Positions 1 through 10,785 of a stretch of DNA of 64,000 bases are shown piece by piece. Position 1 is the stretch's first letter; each line of letters opens with the position of its first letter. Origin of the DNA: Gambelia wislizenii (taxonomy: Eukaryota > Chordata > Lepidosauria > Squamata > Crotaphytidae); contig JAUMIR010000001.1 of NCBI GenBank assembly GCA_030847615.1, positions 368,396,687-368,460,686 of the forward strand, read 5' to 3'. Under the pieces are notes generated by a model that saw nothing but the letters and a program-made list of their open reading frames with translations, was not told where the DNA came from and searched no databases. The translations under genes were made by a program, and so were the position numbers.

Positions 1-385
1 GTATGTTTAGCCTGGAAAAAAGACTATTAAGGGGCGATATGATAGCCCTGTTTAAGTATTTGAAGGGGTGTCACATTGAGGATGGAGCAAGCTTGTTTTC
101 TGCTGCTCCAGAGACTAGAACAAGGAACAATGAATGCAAGCTCCAGGAACAGATTCCAACTCAACATTAGGAGGAACTTTCTGACAGTAAGAGCTGTTCG
201 GCAGAGGAACACACTCCCTCGGAGCGTGGTGGGGTCTCCTTCCTTGGAGGTCTTTAAACAGAGGCTGGATGGCCATCTGTCAGGGATGCTTTGATTGTGA
301 TTCCTGCATGGCAGGGGGTTGGACTGGATGGCCCTTGTGATCTCTTCCAACTCTATGATTCTGTGATTCTATGATTCTATTCTGG
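1..385 (+). mobile_element. CR1 LINE, 3' end (cut by window start)
   Basis: This is the 3' end of a CR1-type non-LTR retrotransposon. In the plus strand it encodes the last part of the reverse transcriptase protein: a segment like FSLEKRRLRGD near the start, then [10 protein letters not shown] and [15 protein letters not shown], which are hallmarks of the CR1 C-terminus. The reading frame is broken by indels. The element ends with TCTATGATTCTGTGATTCTATGATTC-like octamer repeats, the usual CR1 3' terminus, instead of a poly(A). The same sequence recurs at three other places in the window, always on the plus strand. The upstream part lies outside the window. Confidence 0.92.
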
Positions 386-650
386 TCCTCTCTAGGCTGT
401 GAAATTGCGTGGTTGCTATCTGTTGTTTTATTAGTTTACTGTTTATAGATTTCTCATTCTTCTTCCACAGTTATAAGGTTCTCTGGGATGCCGTTTGGGA
501 TTGAAGAGCTAGATATTATGCTTGTGGTTTCTGCTAATTAAATAAGTAAATAAGCCTGGGGCTTCCACAAAATGGATGCCTAATGTTGAGCAGCTTCTCC
601 CTTTTCATTGGGTCACTACTTTATGCTTATTTCCCACTCCATATGGATTT
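386..650. other. Unassigned AT-rich sequence
   Basis: No coding, RNA or repeat signature that I recognise lies between the CR1 tail and the next TIR element. Confidence 0.4.
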
Positions 651-940
651 CCTTGGGCTTGCCTACACTGGCTGCTTAATCTGCATTTGTGCATGGACAA
701 CTGGATTAGACCAAACTGAACCCAATCCAGCTGTCCAGACAGCCAAAGAACCCAAGGTCACTCTGGTATATCCAGGAAACCCCAGAGTTTTCACCAACTT
801 TGATTAGTTCAGAGCAAAGTCGGGTTAAGGACAAAAAAAGTGTGGTTCCTCCGCAGAAGTAGCTGTATGTCACCTGGACTGCCAGCACTGGATTCGGGGT
901 GAGTCCACATTTTTTTCCCAGTGTAGACAAACCCCCTTGG
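651..940. mobile_element. Short non-autonomous TIR element (CTACAC family)
   Basis: The ends form an imperfect terminal inverted repeat: CCTTGGGCTTGCCTACACTGG on the left and, read from the right, CCAAGGGGGTTTGTCTACACTGG. The approximately 290-bp interior has no coding capacity. Related ends with the core TCTACACCAGCC / GTAGACAAGCCC occur at 24251, 46077 and 48857-49394, so this is one dispersed DNA-transposon family. The superfamily is not clear; a terminus close to AGGG would fit hAT, but no convincing 8-bp target duplication is visible. Confidence 0.55.
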
Positions 941-1017
941 AGTTCCATACAAGTGATGACTGCTAGCAGGACTGGTGAAGGTCTTGTATAACAGCAGTAG
1001 CAGCAGCAGCAGCAACA

Positions 1018-2206
1018 TTTTTTTTTTTATTTCTTACCCACCTCTCCCAAAGATTCAAGATGGGGTACAATATGAATTAAAATACAATATATAAGTAAAA
1101 CATAAACTCATTTAAACACATAGATTAAAACACATTGGATAAAACAAATATTACATTAAACATATCCATAAACTTAAAATACCTATTTAAAATGCATAGT
1201 TTAAAATCAACTGGGTAGACCTGCTGGAAGAGATAGGTCTTTAATACTGTTTTAAATTCAGACAGTGTGTTTAGCTGTTGAATCTCTTCTGGCAGGTCAT
1301 TCCACAGTCTAGGGGCAGTCGACAAAAAGATCCTCTGGGTGACAGTTGCCAGTCTAGTCCAGGCCAGTTGAAGCAAATGTCCCCCAGAGGACCTGAGTGT
1401 ATGGGGCAGATTGTATGAAAGGAAGCAATCCTGAAGGTGGCCTGGACCCAAACAATGTATGGCTTTAAAGGTAACAATCAACACTTTGCATTTTGCTCAG
1501 AAACTAATTGGCAGCCAGTAGAGTGATGTTAATATTGGTGTAATGTGCTCACTCCTGGATATATCTGTAGCCAATCTGGTTGCCATATTTTGAACTAATT
1601 GGGGTTTCCAAACATGGTACAGAGATAGCCCAATGTACAGTGCCATTGCAGAAGTCCAACCTTGAGGTTACCAGCGTGTGCACTACCATCTTTAGGTTTT
1701 CCAATTTTAGGAAGGGGCACAGTTGGTATATCAACCAAAGCTGATAATAAGCATCCCTGACCATTGCATCTATCTGAGCTGATATTTGGAGGGACAAATC
1801 CAGGAACACCCCAAAGCTGTGAACACAGTCTTTTGGGGAAGTGTAACCTCATCCAGAACTGGTTGACACACCTCCTCCCTCAGATTAGGACCCTTGATAG
1901 TAAGCACTTCTGTCTTGTCCGGATTCAGTTTCAATTTGTCTTTCTTCATCCAGCCTGTTACCTCCTCCAAGCATTCATTCAGAAGAGACACACTGTCCTT
2001 AGCTAAAGCTGTTTTTGAAGGCATGGAGAAATATATTTGGACAGTACTGATAACATCCCTCCCCATGCCTTCAGATGGCCTATAATTATAAAGGATCAGG
2101 GGATCCAGGGAGGGCTTTTTCAGAAGCAATCTAACCACTGCTTCCTTTAAACAAGGTGGAAAGTTCCCCTCCCTGAGAGATGCATTAATAATATGCTGCA
2201 TTGGAT
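1018..2206 (-). mobile_element. L2 LINE, internally deleted
   Basis: Read on the minus strand, this is an L2-clade LINE. It starts near 2206 in the region just upstream of the RT core, runs through the RT C-terminal half and ends in an A-rich tail that shows on the plus strand as a T-run at 1018-1030. A large internal section is missing (see the pseudogene entry). The 3' untranslated part after the stop is long and AT-rich, as in the other L2 copies here. It lies opposite in orientation to the CR1 copy at the window start. Confidence 0.88.
1125..2201 (-). pseudogene. L2 reverse transcriptase, deleted and frameshifted
   Basis: Two open stretches on the minus strand belong to one L2 protein. 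The first (2201-1770) begins with an L2 pre-RT segment containing FPPCLKEAVVRLLLKK and then NYRP, and jumps straight to QIYFSM, which normally follows the catalytic YADD box. RT motifs between these points, including the aspartates, are therefore absent: an internal deletion and not simple decay. The second (1484-1125) contains VTFKAIHCLGP, LRSSGGHLLQ, RLWNDLPEEI and FKTVLKTYLFQQ, the L2 C-terminus. Frameshifts separate the two. It cannot encode an active enzyme. Confidence 0.85.
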
Positions 2207-2339
2207 ATCTAATTGCATCTTCATGTCAAGACATGAAGTGACTTCCTATATGACTTGAGTCAAGGCTATTTGAAGGACTTTACTTTGCCATAGAAGCTTG
2301 CCAAAGGTTTCAAGATCTCTGGGGGAGACCTTTCTCTTT

Positions 2340-2725
2340 GTCCTTCTGGCACAAGAAGCATGGTTGATGAAGAAACAAAAGAAGACTTTCTCAGTGGCTA
2401 TTGGCAGACACCAAACTCACTGTCCAGTGAAGCTCAGCTGACCTCTTTCAAGTTGTTCTTTGGCCAGGAGGTACGTACACCTCTTTATTTTCCAGGCTTT
2501 TGGCAGCTGACTGGTTGCTTGAGGAAAGGGCTTTTAATGGCTGAGTGTTATTTTTAACTGAAGTGCTTTAAAATTTACTTTAATCCAATTACATCTTAGT
2601 ATTATGTCTTGTTTAACTATGTTTCATTATTTTAAACATTTAGTGTTTTTATTTGTATCTGATGTTTAAATTTGTTTTGAACGGGCCTGAATCCCAGTTT
2701 GGGGTAAAAGGTGTACAGCCAGTCA
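2340..2725 (+). mobile_element. Possible degraded L2 3' end
   Basis: A stretch reading EDFLSGYWQTPNSL ... SFKLFFGQEVRTPLYF resembles the L2 C-terminus (an SFK...LKT.LF pattern), and is followed by AT-rich sequence and a weak version of the L2 3' tail (GGGCCTGAATCCCAGTTTGG). It is much more diverged than the other L2 copies. It could instead be unrelated unique sequence. Confidence 0.4.
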
Positions 2726-4168
2726 AACAAGGATGGAAATGAACAGGACAAGTATTCCTGAAGGCTGTGGTATTTATACCTGTAGTTTTTGGTTTTGTTT
2801 TAAAGAACCCAAGAACATTCTCCTCATCTCAGTATATTCTCTAGGAACTCCAGGGATAAACTGTACTGTTGTGTTCCCACCTTTGGCAATATTCCCCTTC
2901 CCCCCATTCTGCTATGTCCCAGGATAGGTTGTGGTAAAAGCCACCACAAAGTGACCCACTTCTGCGCCAATCAGTGCTGGTAAAGAAAAGAAAAGAAAAG
3001 AAAAAGCAGGAAGTGGCAGTTGCCTGTCTGGATGCAGTGGTGACACGTTCACTGACCATTAATGACAACCCAGGATGATCTGTCTTAGCATCTTCTGCCT
3101 GTCTGGATTAACCTTAACAAACAACCAAAATAAAAATATTTTAAGGGGGTGGTGGGAGAAGGGAATGACAAGAATTGCTATTTACACAAAAAAGCCCATA
3201 TTCTTACCAAATGTCATTTTGTCCTTAAATAACTGAATGGATTGGAGATAAATGAAAAGGCCTCTGCAGGTTTCTTCTTAATTGGCATATATATATATAT
3301 ATATATTTACTGCAGTATGATAAATGAGAAACCTGTCCTTCCACATGGAACTTATTTGCATCCTGTGGTAGTCACTGTGTAAATACACTGTTCTAGATGG
3401 CACCTCATTGATCTTATTTTATTTGGGGGGGGGGCTATTATTTTGCAGTCTTTGTGATATGTTCACTCCTAAAGCACAGTAGCTGCTGTATGCTTAATCA
3501 ATAAAGTTTCTATTGCTCTGAAGTTTCCCTGCATCTGCCCTGATTTTAATGGTCAATTTGTAGTCCATAGGGGAACAAGTCAAGGGCAATGTGGAGCAAA
3601 AAGGCTTCATTTTGCAGAATAATAATAATAATAATAATAATTGCTTTTAAGGGGGAGACTAAGTAGACAGTCAGAACTGACCTTCAAATCCCATTGTTGA
3701 TGATAATTTCCCTCCATATACCACTCAAGAAAAACTCCAGTCTTCAGGGGAATATAGTTCTCTTTCTCTCTGTAGTCATCTGCCAAGCAACACTTCCCAT
3801 AATGAACCTGAAACCACCATGGTTGCTTAATTATATAGGCTGAACTCTGCAAAAGTTGTCAGTGGCTGAATTCTTAAATATTTACCTGTATGTATCTCAG
3901 CACTCTATAATTTTGTCATAGTGACAGAGAAAATGTCTGGCTTTGAGCAGAATGAAGAATGAACATGGCAAAATAAAAGACTAGCATGCGACAGGACTAC
4001 AGAGAGATGAGGGCTGTTGTGAAGTGTTAATAATAAGACGGCAGGTATTATAGCCAAATAGGGGCCAGTTCAAGATGTGATTGTAGTAAAATTAAAATAA
4101 TAATAATAAAAAGCAAGAAAGAATTGATAAAGTATATGAAGTTGGTTAAAGACCCCCCCCCCTCTCTT
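2726..4168. other. Mostly unassigned sequence with simple repeats
   Basis: No gene is visible. Simple repeats are AAAAG at 2981-3004, AT at 3285-3307, a G run at 3425-3434 and AAT at 3619-3641. An AATAAAG signal near 3500 stands alone. A C run closes the stretch at 4152-4162, next to the LTR-like repeat. Confidence 0.5.
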
Positions 4169-5024
4169 GTTACCGGAATTGGCGAGGGATCCACAGGGGA
4201 CCCACTTGTGACATCAAATTTATGTTATTAATTGGGGGAATTATAATAGGTCAAATGAATGGCTGTGAGAGGTCAGGTAACTTGCAGGACCTTTGCACCT
4301 ATGTATACTGGTACAAACTGTAGAGACTCCGAGTTAAATGAAATAAAATGGTTTTTATTGGAAAATAAAATGGGAGCATTCACACACACACTCACAGAGA
4401 ACCACACAAGGCTGATGAAGAATTAAGGTAGAAAGGTTGGATAGAGGAATAGCTTCGGGAAGTTTGGGCAATAATTGCCAGTCCTGAAGAGCAGATATTT
4501 GTGTAGCAGAGAAGACTCAGGTATAGATCTGAGGGTGGTACAGTGATCTGACAGAGTGACAGTGTCCAGCTGTAGCACACACTGCTATTTTCTGAGGAAT
4601 AATATTTATGCCATGTTTCATATTCTGGAGGGTGTTTGAGTGTAGAACAATGCTTAGATGGGTTTCCCATCATTAAACAAAGGAAACCACAACTTTGCTA
4701 ATTGTTGTTAATGGCTGAGATATTAGAATGGATGGTTTCTGACAACCTTTGTATTGTGGGAAAGGAAAGATGTGAGGAAAGGCTGTCTTGGGATAATGGG
4801 GTCTCTGGTTACTTGTTTGTGATGAATGACTCATTGCCAATGCTTCCAATAGGGGATTAGCACATACCTCTCTGATGGCTTTGTTTACTAGGGGCTTCCC
4901 TTAATCCTATCTTGTGCATGTCTGCCAGTAGTTTTCCATGACACCTTTGTTTAGGTCCTGGTGACCTCCAGCTGACCTTATTTCTGGTCCACCCTGGTAT
5001 ACTAGACCTTGTGAAGTGTCTAAT
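4169..5024 (-). mobile_element. Solo-LTR-like repeat, family A copy 1
   Basis: Read on the minus strand it shows LTR architecture: a U3-like part starting near a GACAC motif (5024), a TATA-like CATAAATA at 4603-4610, a polyadenylation signal AATAAA at about 4354, and an end in GGTAACA (TG on the plus strand at 4169). Three other places (8529-9890, 22451-23260, 43531-44050) have the same elements in the same order, with 245-270 bases between the TATA-like motif and the polyadenylation signal in every copy. No gag, pol or env coding sequence adjoins it. It is probably a solo LTR; the host family is not resolved. Confidence 0.6.
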
Positions 5025-5985
5025 TATAGCCAATTTATAAAATATTATAGAGAGGGCATGTAAGGTATTGTAACAGTGTCTGTGTGTTTGAATTTGCACA
5101 GTGGATTTGTCTCTCTCTCTTACACACACACACCCGCACCCACCCACCCACCCACACCCACACCCACACACTCCAGGATCCAGTATGACAGTTTCTGTTA
5201 AGGGAAGCAGTTCAATCAGTGGAAGGCTCTCTGTGTGTGATTTTCATTCTTCCAGCAGCTTCTGTGTATCCTCAACTGGACTGCCCCCTGTTCTTAACAT
5301 ATGCACCCCTCCACACTGCCTGAAGATCTATTGTGTAGACTGTTATGGACCAGTGAATGGCTGTGGGGAGGAAGAGGGAAACTGGCCCTTCTTAGTTCCA
5401 CCAATGGAACTGTTTCTGTCATCAGAATTATGCCATTGGGCTTTGGTCTATGCTTGCTTGCCTGCCTGCCTCCCCCCCCCCTTCTTAAATGCATACAGAC
5501 ATATACACCCTCATCTCATTGAGGAACTACAAAAGTGTTGTCCTCCCCCTGCATGACAGGGCAAAGGCTTTTTTTTTGGGGGGGCCCTCTCAATAAGAGA
5601 TCACCCTCCCACAAATTTAGCAAAAGTACATAAATTAAGCAAAAGTGACAATTGGACAGAACAATGGTTGCTGCTTTGTTGGCTGGACTTTAAAGCAGTG
5701 GATGATTTGCCTGCATATTTTAAAAATAATCCCTGAGTTGTCTGTTTCTCCCCCCCCTCTCTCTGTATGTGTGTGTGTGCTTTGCTCCTCAAGAGGATCA
5801 ACATTAGTTCTGAGCAGAGATGGTTTGTACAAATTATGAAGACCATGATAAGGAAAAAAAATTGCATCCCTTGTCTTCTAACCTGGAGGGAAGGAATTCT
5901 ATGGGGCCTGAAGGTTCCTCATTGATGAACTGAGACAGCTTGAATAAATTACTATGAGGAATTCACTGGATATTCCTTTACATCC

Positions 5986-6016
<31 letters not shown>

Positions 6017-6652
6017 CCCTCAAGAACATTTGGCTGTTGTCAATACTGTAGTGCATTGATAACCTAATCTATCAGATGATATGCTGCTGGAATAGTTGTG
6101 ATATGCCAAAGTACTCATCACTGTCTGGTTTTGTGGCTGCAAATGCCCAACAGGGCCAAAGAGTTGAAGGAGGTACCCTTGTTAGGAATCAAAGTCATGG
6201 AGACTGACAACTGTGCCATTGTTTGGAGAATCAAGCAAAAGAGTAATCAGGAATCAGGTGAGGTTCAGGGTAAAAAACCCCAATCTTACAGTTTGTAATA
6301 CAAAGCAAACAGCATGTGGAAGAGGATTATGGGAAATGTGCCAAGATTAGAAAAATAAAGACAATCCAGTAACAGAAAGGCAGGAATGCTGAAAGCTGGC
6401 ATCAGAGCAGGCAAAGACAGACATAGATTTCAGGAATATTCCATCTAAAGTGCTTGTATTTATTAGCTGAAATACTTTAACTGTCAATAATTAGGGCAAA
6501 TTCTGCTGAGTCAAGCTTTGCCAAATCCTTTGCTGCAGCTGAGTTATCTCATACTGCCTTTTCCAATGTTGTCTCTCCCAGACATTTGGAGTCTGCATCA
6601 GCTGCCTGCTTTTGTGGGGAAGCTGCGTCATCTTTGGAAGTCCCAAGCTTGG
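5025..6652. other. Unassigned sequence with CA-rich repeats
   Basis: No gene is visible. There are low-complexity tracts: a CA/CCCA-rich tract at 5122-5173, pyrimidine runs at 5460-5482 and 5744-5763, and an AC repeat at 5991-6016. Open frames across these tracts are products of the repeats. Confidence 0.5.
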
Positions 6653-7219
6653 TCACAGCATATGAGGACTGCTGCCAGCATAAGCCTCTAATTCCTCCTG
6701 CTGGTTCCCCTCCTTCTTTGAGGAGGACTCTTCTAGATAAGGCATGGTGATCAAGCTACAGGTCCTGATATCACTTGGTACATTTTTAATGCGTATACAT
6801 AAAGCAAAGTACACATAATACACAGATCTGCATGACAAAGACTCAATGGCTGGTTTTAAATGTATGCGAAACCAAGGAGCTTCAGGAGTGGGGTATTTTT
6901 GGATGAAGAAGTAGTAGCGAAGGGTATTTGATCTTTCCCTTGCCTGCCAATGTTCAGCTACAACTTGTACTCCAAGCTGCTTCCCCACCAGAAAGGACTC
7001 ACTCAATCCCACTTGTGCATGGAAAGAGTGGGTGAAGGGTTTTGTGGTTTTTCCATACTCCTGCACAACTGTGCAATCCTTCACATATCCTTTGATAGCA
7101 TAAGTGGGTCTGAGCATAACACATTCCTTCTGGCTGCTACACACCATGCCAACCATATGTTGTGTGAAAGGGACTTTGAAGGAGAAGCTGGGCACGCCTG
7201 GCTGAAGGCAGCCAATCAC
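6653..7219 (-). other. Unrecognised 188-codon open frame
   Basis: An ATG-started frame of 188 codons runs on the minus strand. It contains several cysteines, stretches such as RPTYAIKGYVKD and ESFLVGKQLGVQVV that look protein-like, and a polar C-terminus rich in E and S. I do not recognise a family, and no splice sites or promoter are evident. Its 5' end overlaps the start of the LTR-like sequence of family B on the other strand. Length alone makes it slightly unusual for this AT-rich DNA, but chance or a decayed repeat ORF remain the simplest explanations. Confidence 0.2.
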
Positions 7220-7640
7220 AGCTCAGGAAATGCTGTGAAGGGGTGGAGTCTGTGAGGAAGACATGTTACAAAAGAGAGGTTTCTCTCTGCAGAAGGCAGA
7301 TAAGGAAAAGATGGCACAGAGACAGTGTTTAGATTTGAGAGAGATAAGGAACAGATGGGATAGAGACAGGTCAGTCAGAGAGGTGGGAAAACTGACTGGG
7401 GGTGTATTGCCTGATTGAGAGTTCAAGGGGTAATATATTAATTGCATATGTCTTAAACTTCCACTTGTTTGTTTCCTTTTACCACTTTCTCTGCCTGTTC
7501 ACATTTAAGTTTGGTAGAGGACTAGTCACACTAGCCACCACCACAACACAGCCACAGGTCCACATATAAAGGGTCACCCTGAGCCTCAAGTATGCAATCC
7601 AGGAAGGGCAGGGTGAGTGACAGGATCACAAGGGCAGGGT
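7161..7640 (+). mobile_element. LTR-like module, family B copy 1
   Basis: The part from about 7430 to 7640 matches the minus strand of 9900-10135: an AT-rich block, then TCTCTGCCT, then GCCACAGGTCCACAT and GGGTCACCCTGAGCC(T), then AGGGCAGGGTGAGTG. The two copies are in opposite orientation and about 2 kb apart. AGGGCAGGGTGAGTGACAGG is repeated in tandem at about 7604-7653. This may be an LTR or the leader of a retroelement; no coding region is attached. Confidence 0.45.
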
Positions 7641-8528
7641 GAGTGACAGGATTTCAAGGATGGGAACTTTGGGGCCAGCCTGGAAAGGGGATCAGTCACA
7701 GGGACCCATGAACATGTTGGAACTAGCAACCTTGACAAGCCTATGCTGGTAGTACAGTATGTCATTTGCTAGGAGTTTAGGCACAGCATGCTTAGGGTAG
7801 CTTCCTGTTTGATTGTTTGTTTGTTTGGTTGTTTGTTCACACCCACTCTCTTCCTGCATCACATAGCCTTTCCTTTGTTCTCTGGGGTCTCATCTGCTCT
7901 CATCTGCTCTCAAACTTCTCTCTCCATCTCTTCTTCCCACTCTGTCCTTCATAAAGCGTGCATGATAAGAGCTCTCTCTGGATGAGATGCTCCAACTTTC
8001 TGGATACTATATGTGGTACTCTTTCCTTTCGTTACCTTCCTCAAGAAGATGAAACTGTGTTGGTTATGCCCAAGTATTCATGAGTAAAACTACTTTTATA
8101 TTCTTTATGAAGAAGACTAAGTTTGATTTCTTTCTCTGCTAGATATTGTGTGTGGGGTGGAGTGGGGTGGTGAGCTGTTCAGACTTCTGTCTAGGGCATC
8201 AGATGCTCTGCTTGAGAGATCCACTACAGTCTCTAAGATTTCTCAATAGAACATATAATGTGAGCACTGAGCTACTTCACATAAAGGAATTCTCTAAGGA
8301 TCAAAACACCTCCTCCATCCCCTCCTCACATGGATGTTCTCTACATGCTGGTATCTCTATGATCCCAGGGCTGGTGTGACTAGTGAGGAGAAGCTCACCA
8401 GCAGCAGAAGGGGTAAAAGCTATATGACAATCTTGCAACTTCCTCATACATTCTTTCTAGATATAAGATGTGTGACAGATCCCTTTTCTCAGGCTGGCCC
8501 CACAGTCCCAACCTTTGGAATCTTATCT
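7641..8528. other. Unassigned sequence
   Basis: No coding or repeat signature that I recognise, apart from a short GTTT repeat near 7812-7833. Confidence 0.4.
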
Positions 8529-9890
8529 TGTTACCCTAAGAGGTGGGAGGACATTAGAGTCCCACCTGCAATGCTCTCCTTAAAATCTGGGGGAATTATA
8601 GCTCAAAAAAGGGAGGCCTGCAGGAGGAGGGTAACTTCAGGGCTCTTTTCTCCTATGTATACCAATATTAACCATAGAGAACACTCCAGTTGAAATTAAA
8701 GAAAGTATTTTATTTGAACTGACATGAGAGATAAACTATCATACACAAATATACACTCTTATATACAAGGTTATTGAAGGGAAAGGCTGAAGGATTGGCT
8801 AGAGAGAAGTTGGGTAGAAGGGTGATAGTTACCAGTCTCGGAGAAAGAGGTCTGCACAGCAGAGACTCAGACAGCATCTGAGGGCGGCACATGTGAATCT
8901 GGTCTGTGGCACACAGAATGGTGGATCCAGTCTGTGGCACAAGTGGTTAGGGTTGGAGCTAGGATATTTATACCCTATTTCATACCCTGAAGGGGTGTGT
9001 TAGTTACAACAAAGCCTGAATGGCTTTCTCACAGAACGGACAAAAGGGTCCGAAATGAGCTGATTGCCTTAGCTCCAGAGTAACAAAACATTGATGGGAT
9101 CTGCAACAAGCTGTTAATATTTGGTCAGGTAGGGGTTATAGGAAAGATTTCTGTAGGGCATGGTCACAGATTGCATGCTTGAAAGGATTAGCTTAGACCA
9201 GTGATGGCGAACCTATGACACGTGTGTCAGCACTGACATGCGTAGACATTTCTGATGACACGCGGCTGTAGGCCTCCTCCCCGCCCCGCCCGCAACCTCA
9301 CCACCCTCCCTAAAGTGGCGATCGGGGCTTTGAAGCCCCGGTCACCACTTTCCTCCACCCCCCACCCTCCCTAAATTGGTGATCGGGGCTTCAAAGCCCT
9401 GGTCCCACTTGCCTCCCATTTTCCCCAAAGCGGGAATCCGCGAATGTGCGGAACCGCGAATGTGAAACCCGCGAGTGTGGAGGGACAACTGTAGTCACAA
9501 CTGTTTCATCCTCCCCTATTAGACATTCTGTGCCAGAGGTCTGTAGGCCAAAACAACACAAATGTCGGCACAAAGTGTCTAGTTCTAGGACTTCCGGTTA
9601 AGCCGGGATTTTTGCCCTCACTTCCACCGGCAGAGATAATGTTTTTTTCCTCAAAGTGACACACCACCCGAGTTATGCTCAGTTTTTTGGCGAAGTTTGA
9701 CACACCAAGCTCAAAAGGTTCCCCATCACTGGCTTAGACCTATTAACAACTGGAATTTCCACATGACCCTATCTGGATTTTCCCACCATTACGATTCTGG
9801 GCACGTCTCAGGTCATTGTGACCTCGACTGTCCTCTGGTCAGCTTGACTCCAAACAGGGTGAACCCAAAAAGTGTCCACTATATGCAATT
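8529..9890 (-). mobile_element. Solo-LTR-like repeat, family A copy 2 (split by hAT)
   Basis: On the minus strand it starts near a TGGACACTTTTT motif (about 9875), carries TATAAATA at 8965-8972, a polyadenylation-like TTTTATT complement at about 8708-8714 and ends in GGTAACA with TG at 8529 on the plus strand. A hAT element (9199-9731) sits inside it, so the LTR-like repeat is older than the hAT insertion. The layout matches the other three family A copies. Confidence 0.6.
9199..9731. mobile_element. Non-autonomous hAT-type element with 8-bp TSD
   Basis: The left end CAGTGATGGCGAACCT and the right end AGGTTCCCCATCACTG form a 16-bp terminal inverted repeat with one mismatch. It is flanked by a perfect 8-bp duplication GCTTAGAC (9191-9198 and 9732-9739), the target length typical of the hAT superfamily. 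The 533-bp interior is GC-richer than its surroundings and non-coding; it holds two diverged copies of a block containing GATCGGGGCTT (about 9319 and 9381). Near 9430-9493 is a CGCGAATGTG-rich piece ending in GGAGGGACAACTGTA that resembles one end of a Tigger-like element. Confidence 0.88.
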
Positions 9891-9899
9891 ATGAAATAG

Positions 9900-10135
9900 A
9901 GATGGTAGGGTATGGTAACAACCACTCACCCTGCCCTTGTTCCTGCCTTAATTCTTTGAATACTTGGGCCTCAGGGTGACTCCTTAAATGTGGACCTGTG
10001 GCTTTGTTGTTGAGATGGGTTCATATTGGTAGGTGTGGCCTGATTTCTTATCAGGGTTGATAGAGGCAGAGACAGCTTAAAAAAACAATAAGTGTAGGTT
10101 TATTAACACACAATAAGATAATACATTAACCTCTG
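9900..10135 (-). mobile_element. LTR-like module, family B copy 2
   Basis: On the minus strand this reads TTAATAAACC (a polyadenylation signal), CTGTCTCTGCCTC, GCCACAGGTCCACAT, GAGTCACCCTGAGGCCC and AGGGCAGGGTGAGTGG, matching 7430-7640 on the plus strand. It immediately precedes the family A LTR-like copy in the same orientation. The plus-strand copy at 22170-22450 stands in the same relation to family A copy 3, so the two modules probably belong to one larger retroelement. Confidence 0.45.
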
Positions 10136-10674
10136 AATATTCTATTATTTCACAGCTCCCCAAAACTAGAGTCAGTTCTCCCTTCTGACTGAGTGTTCTG
10201 TATCTCATAAATCAAGACCCATCTTTATCAAATCCAATGTAAATTCCTGGACATCTGAGTGTGTACCTGAATCATCTGACTCCAAAGGGTGAGTTATGAC
10301 AGCAACTGGACTCAAGTCAAAGGGACATTGAGCTGTTGATGTGCTCAGTGCCTCCTTCATAAGAGGATTAAAGTATTTACCCCCACAGTGACACATAGTG
10401 AACTTTGTAAAGGGAAACACAACTTGGCAAGTGTCAAATTAGAATAGAAAAGTAGCAGGCGAGGAAGGGGTGCATTTCTGCATAAAATGCTGCATTTCTA
10501 CATAAAATTCTTCCTCCTCAAGTTGAAAAACTGTGTATTAAAGTTCTATTATCACATGTCTGTGTGCTGTATAGTTTACTTAAAAAACACATTTGAAAAG
10601 ATTCATTATTTACAGGTTCACTTTACAGGGAGCCAAATTTGCTTTTGTATACACCAAGGATTGGACTGGAATCC

Positions 10675-10785
10675 TGCAAGCCTTCAGATGATGCTGGATT
10701 GCAACTCTCAGCAGCCCTAGTCAGTATAGCCAATTGTCAGGAATGCTGGGAGTTGTAGTCCAAGCACATTTTGAGGGCCATACAA
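10675..10785. mobile_element. Short palindromic MITE (GGGAGTTGTAGTCC type)
   Basis: The left half carries GATTGCAACTCTCAGCAG and the right half its near complement CTGGGAGTTGTAGTCC, separated by a short AT-rich centre. Similar half-palindromes occur at 18905-19022, 29297-29392, 46129-46235 and 56297-56405. This is a common amniote repeat type, probably a hAT-related MITE. Confidence 0.6.

Noticed and set aside
2360..2557. Host exon with following GGTACGT donor-like site
   Set aside because: It has an L2-like C-terminal pattern and a frame that fits no known gene; one donor-like site is not enough.
5101..5556. 151-codon plus-strand frame
   Set aside because: It begins in a CA/CCCA simple repeat and runs through pyrimidine tracts; no protein signature.
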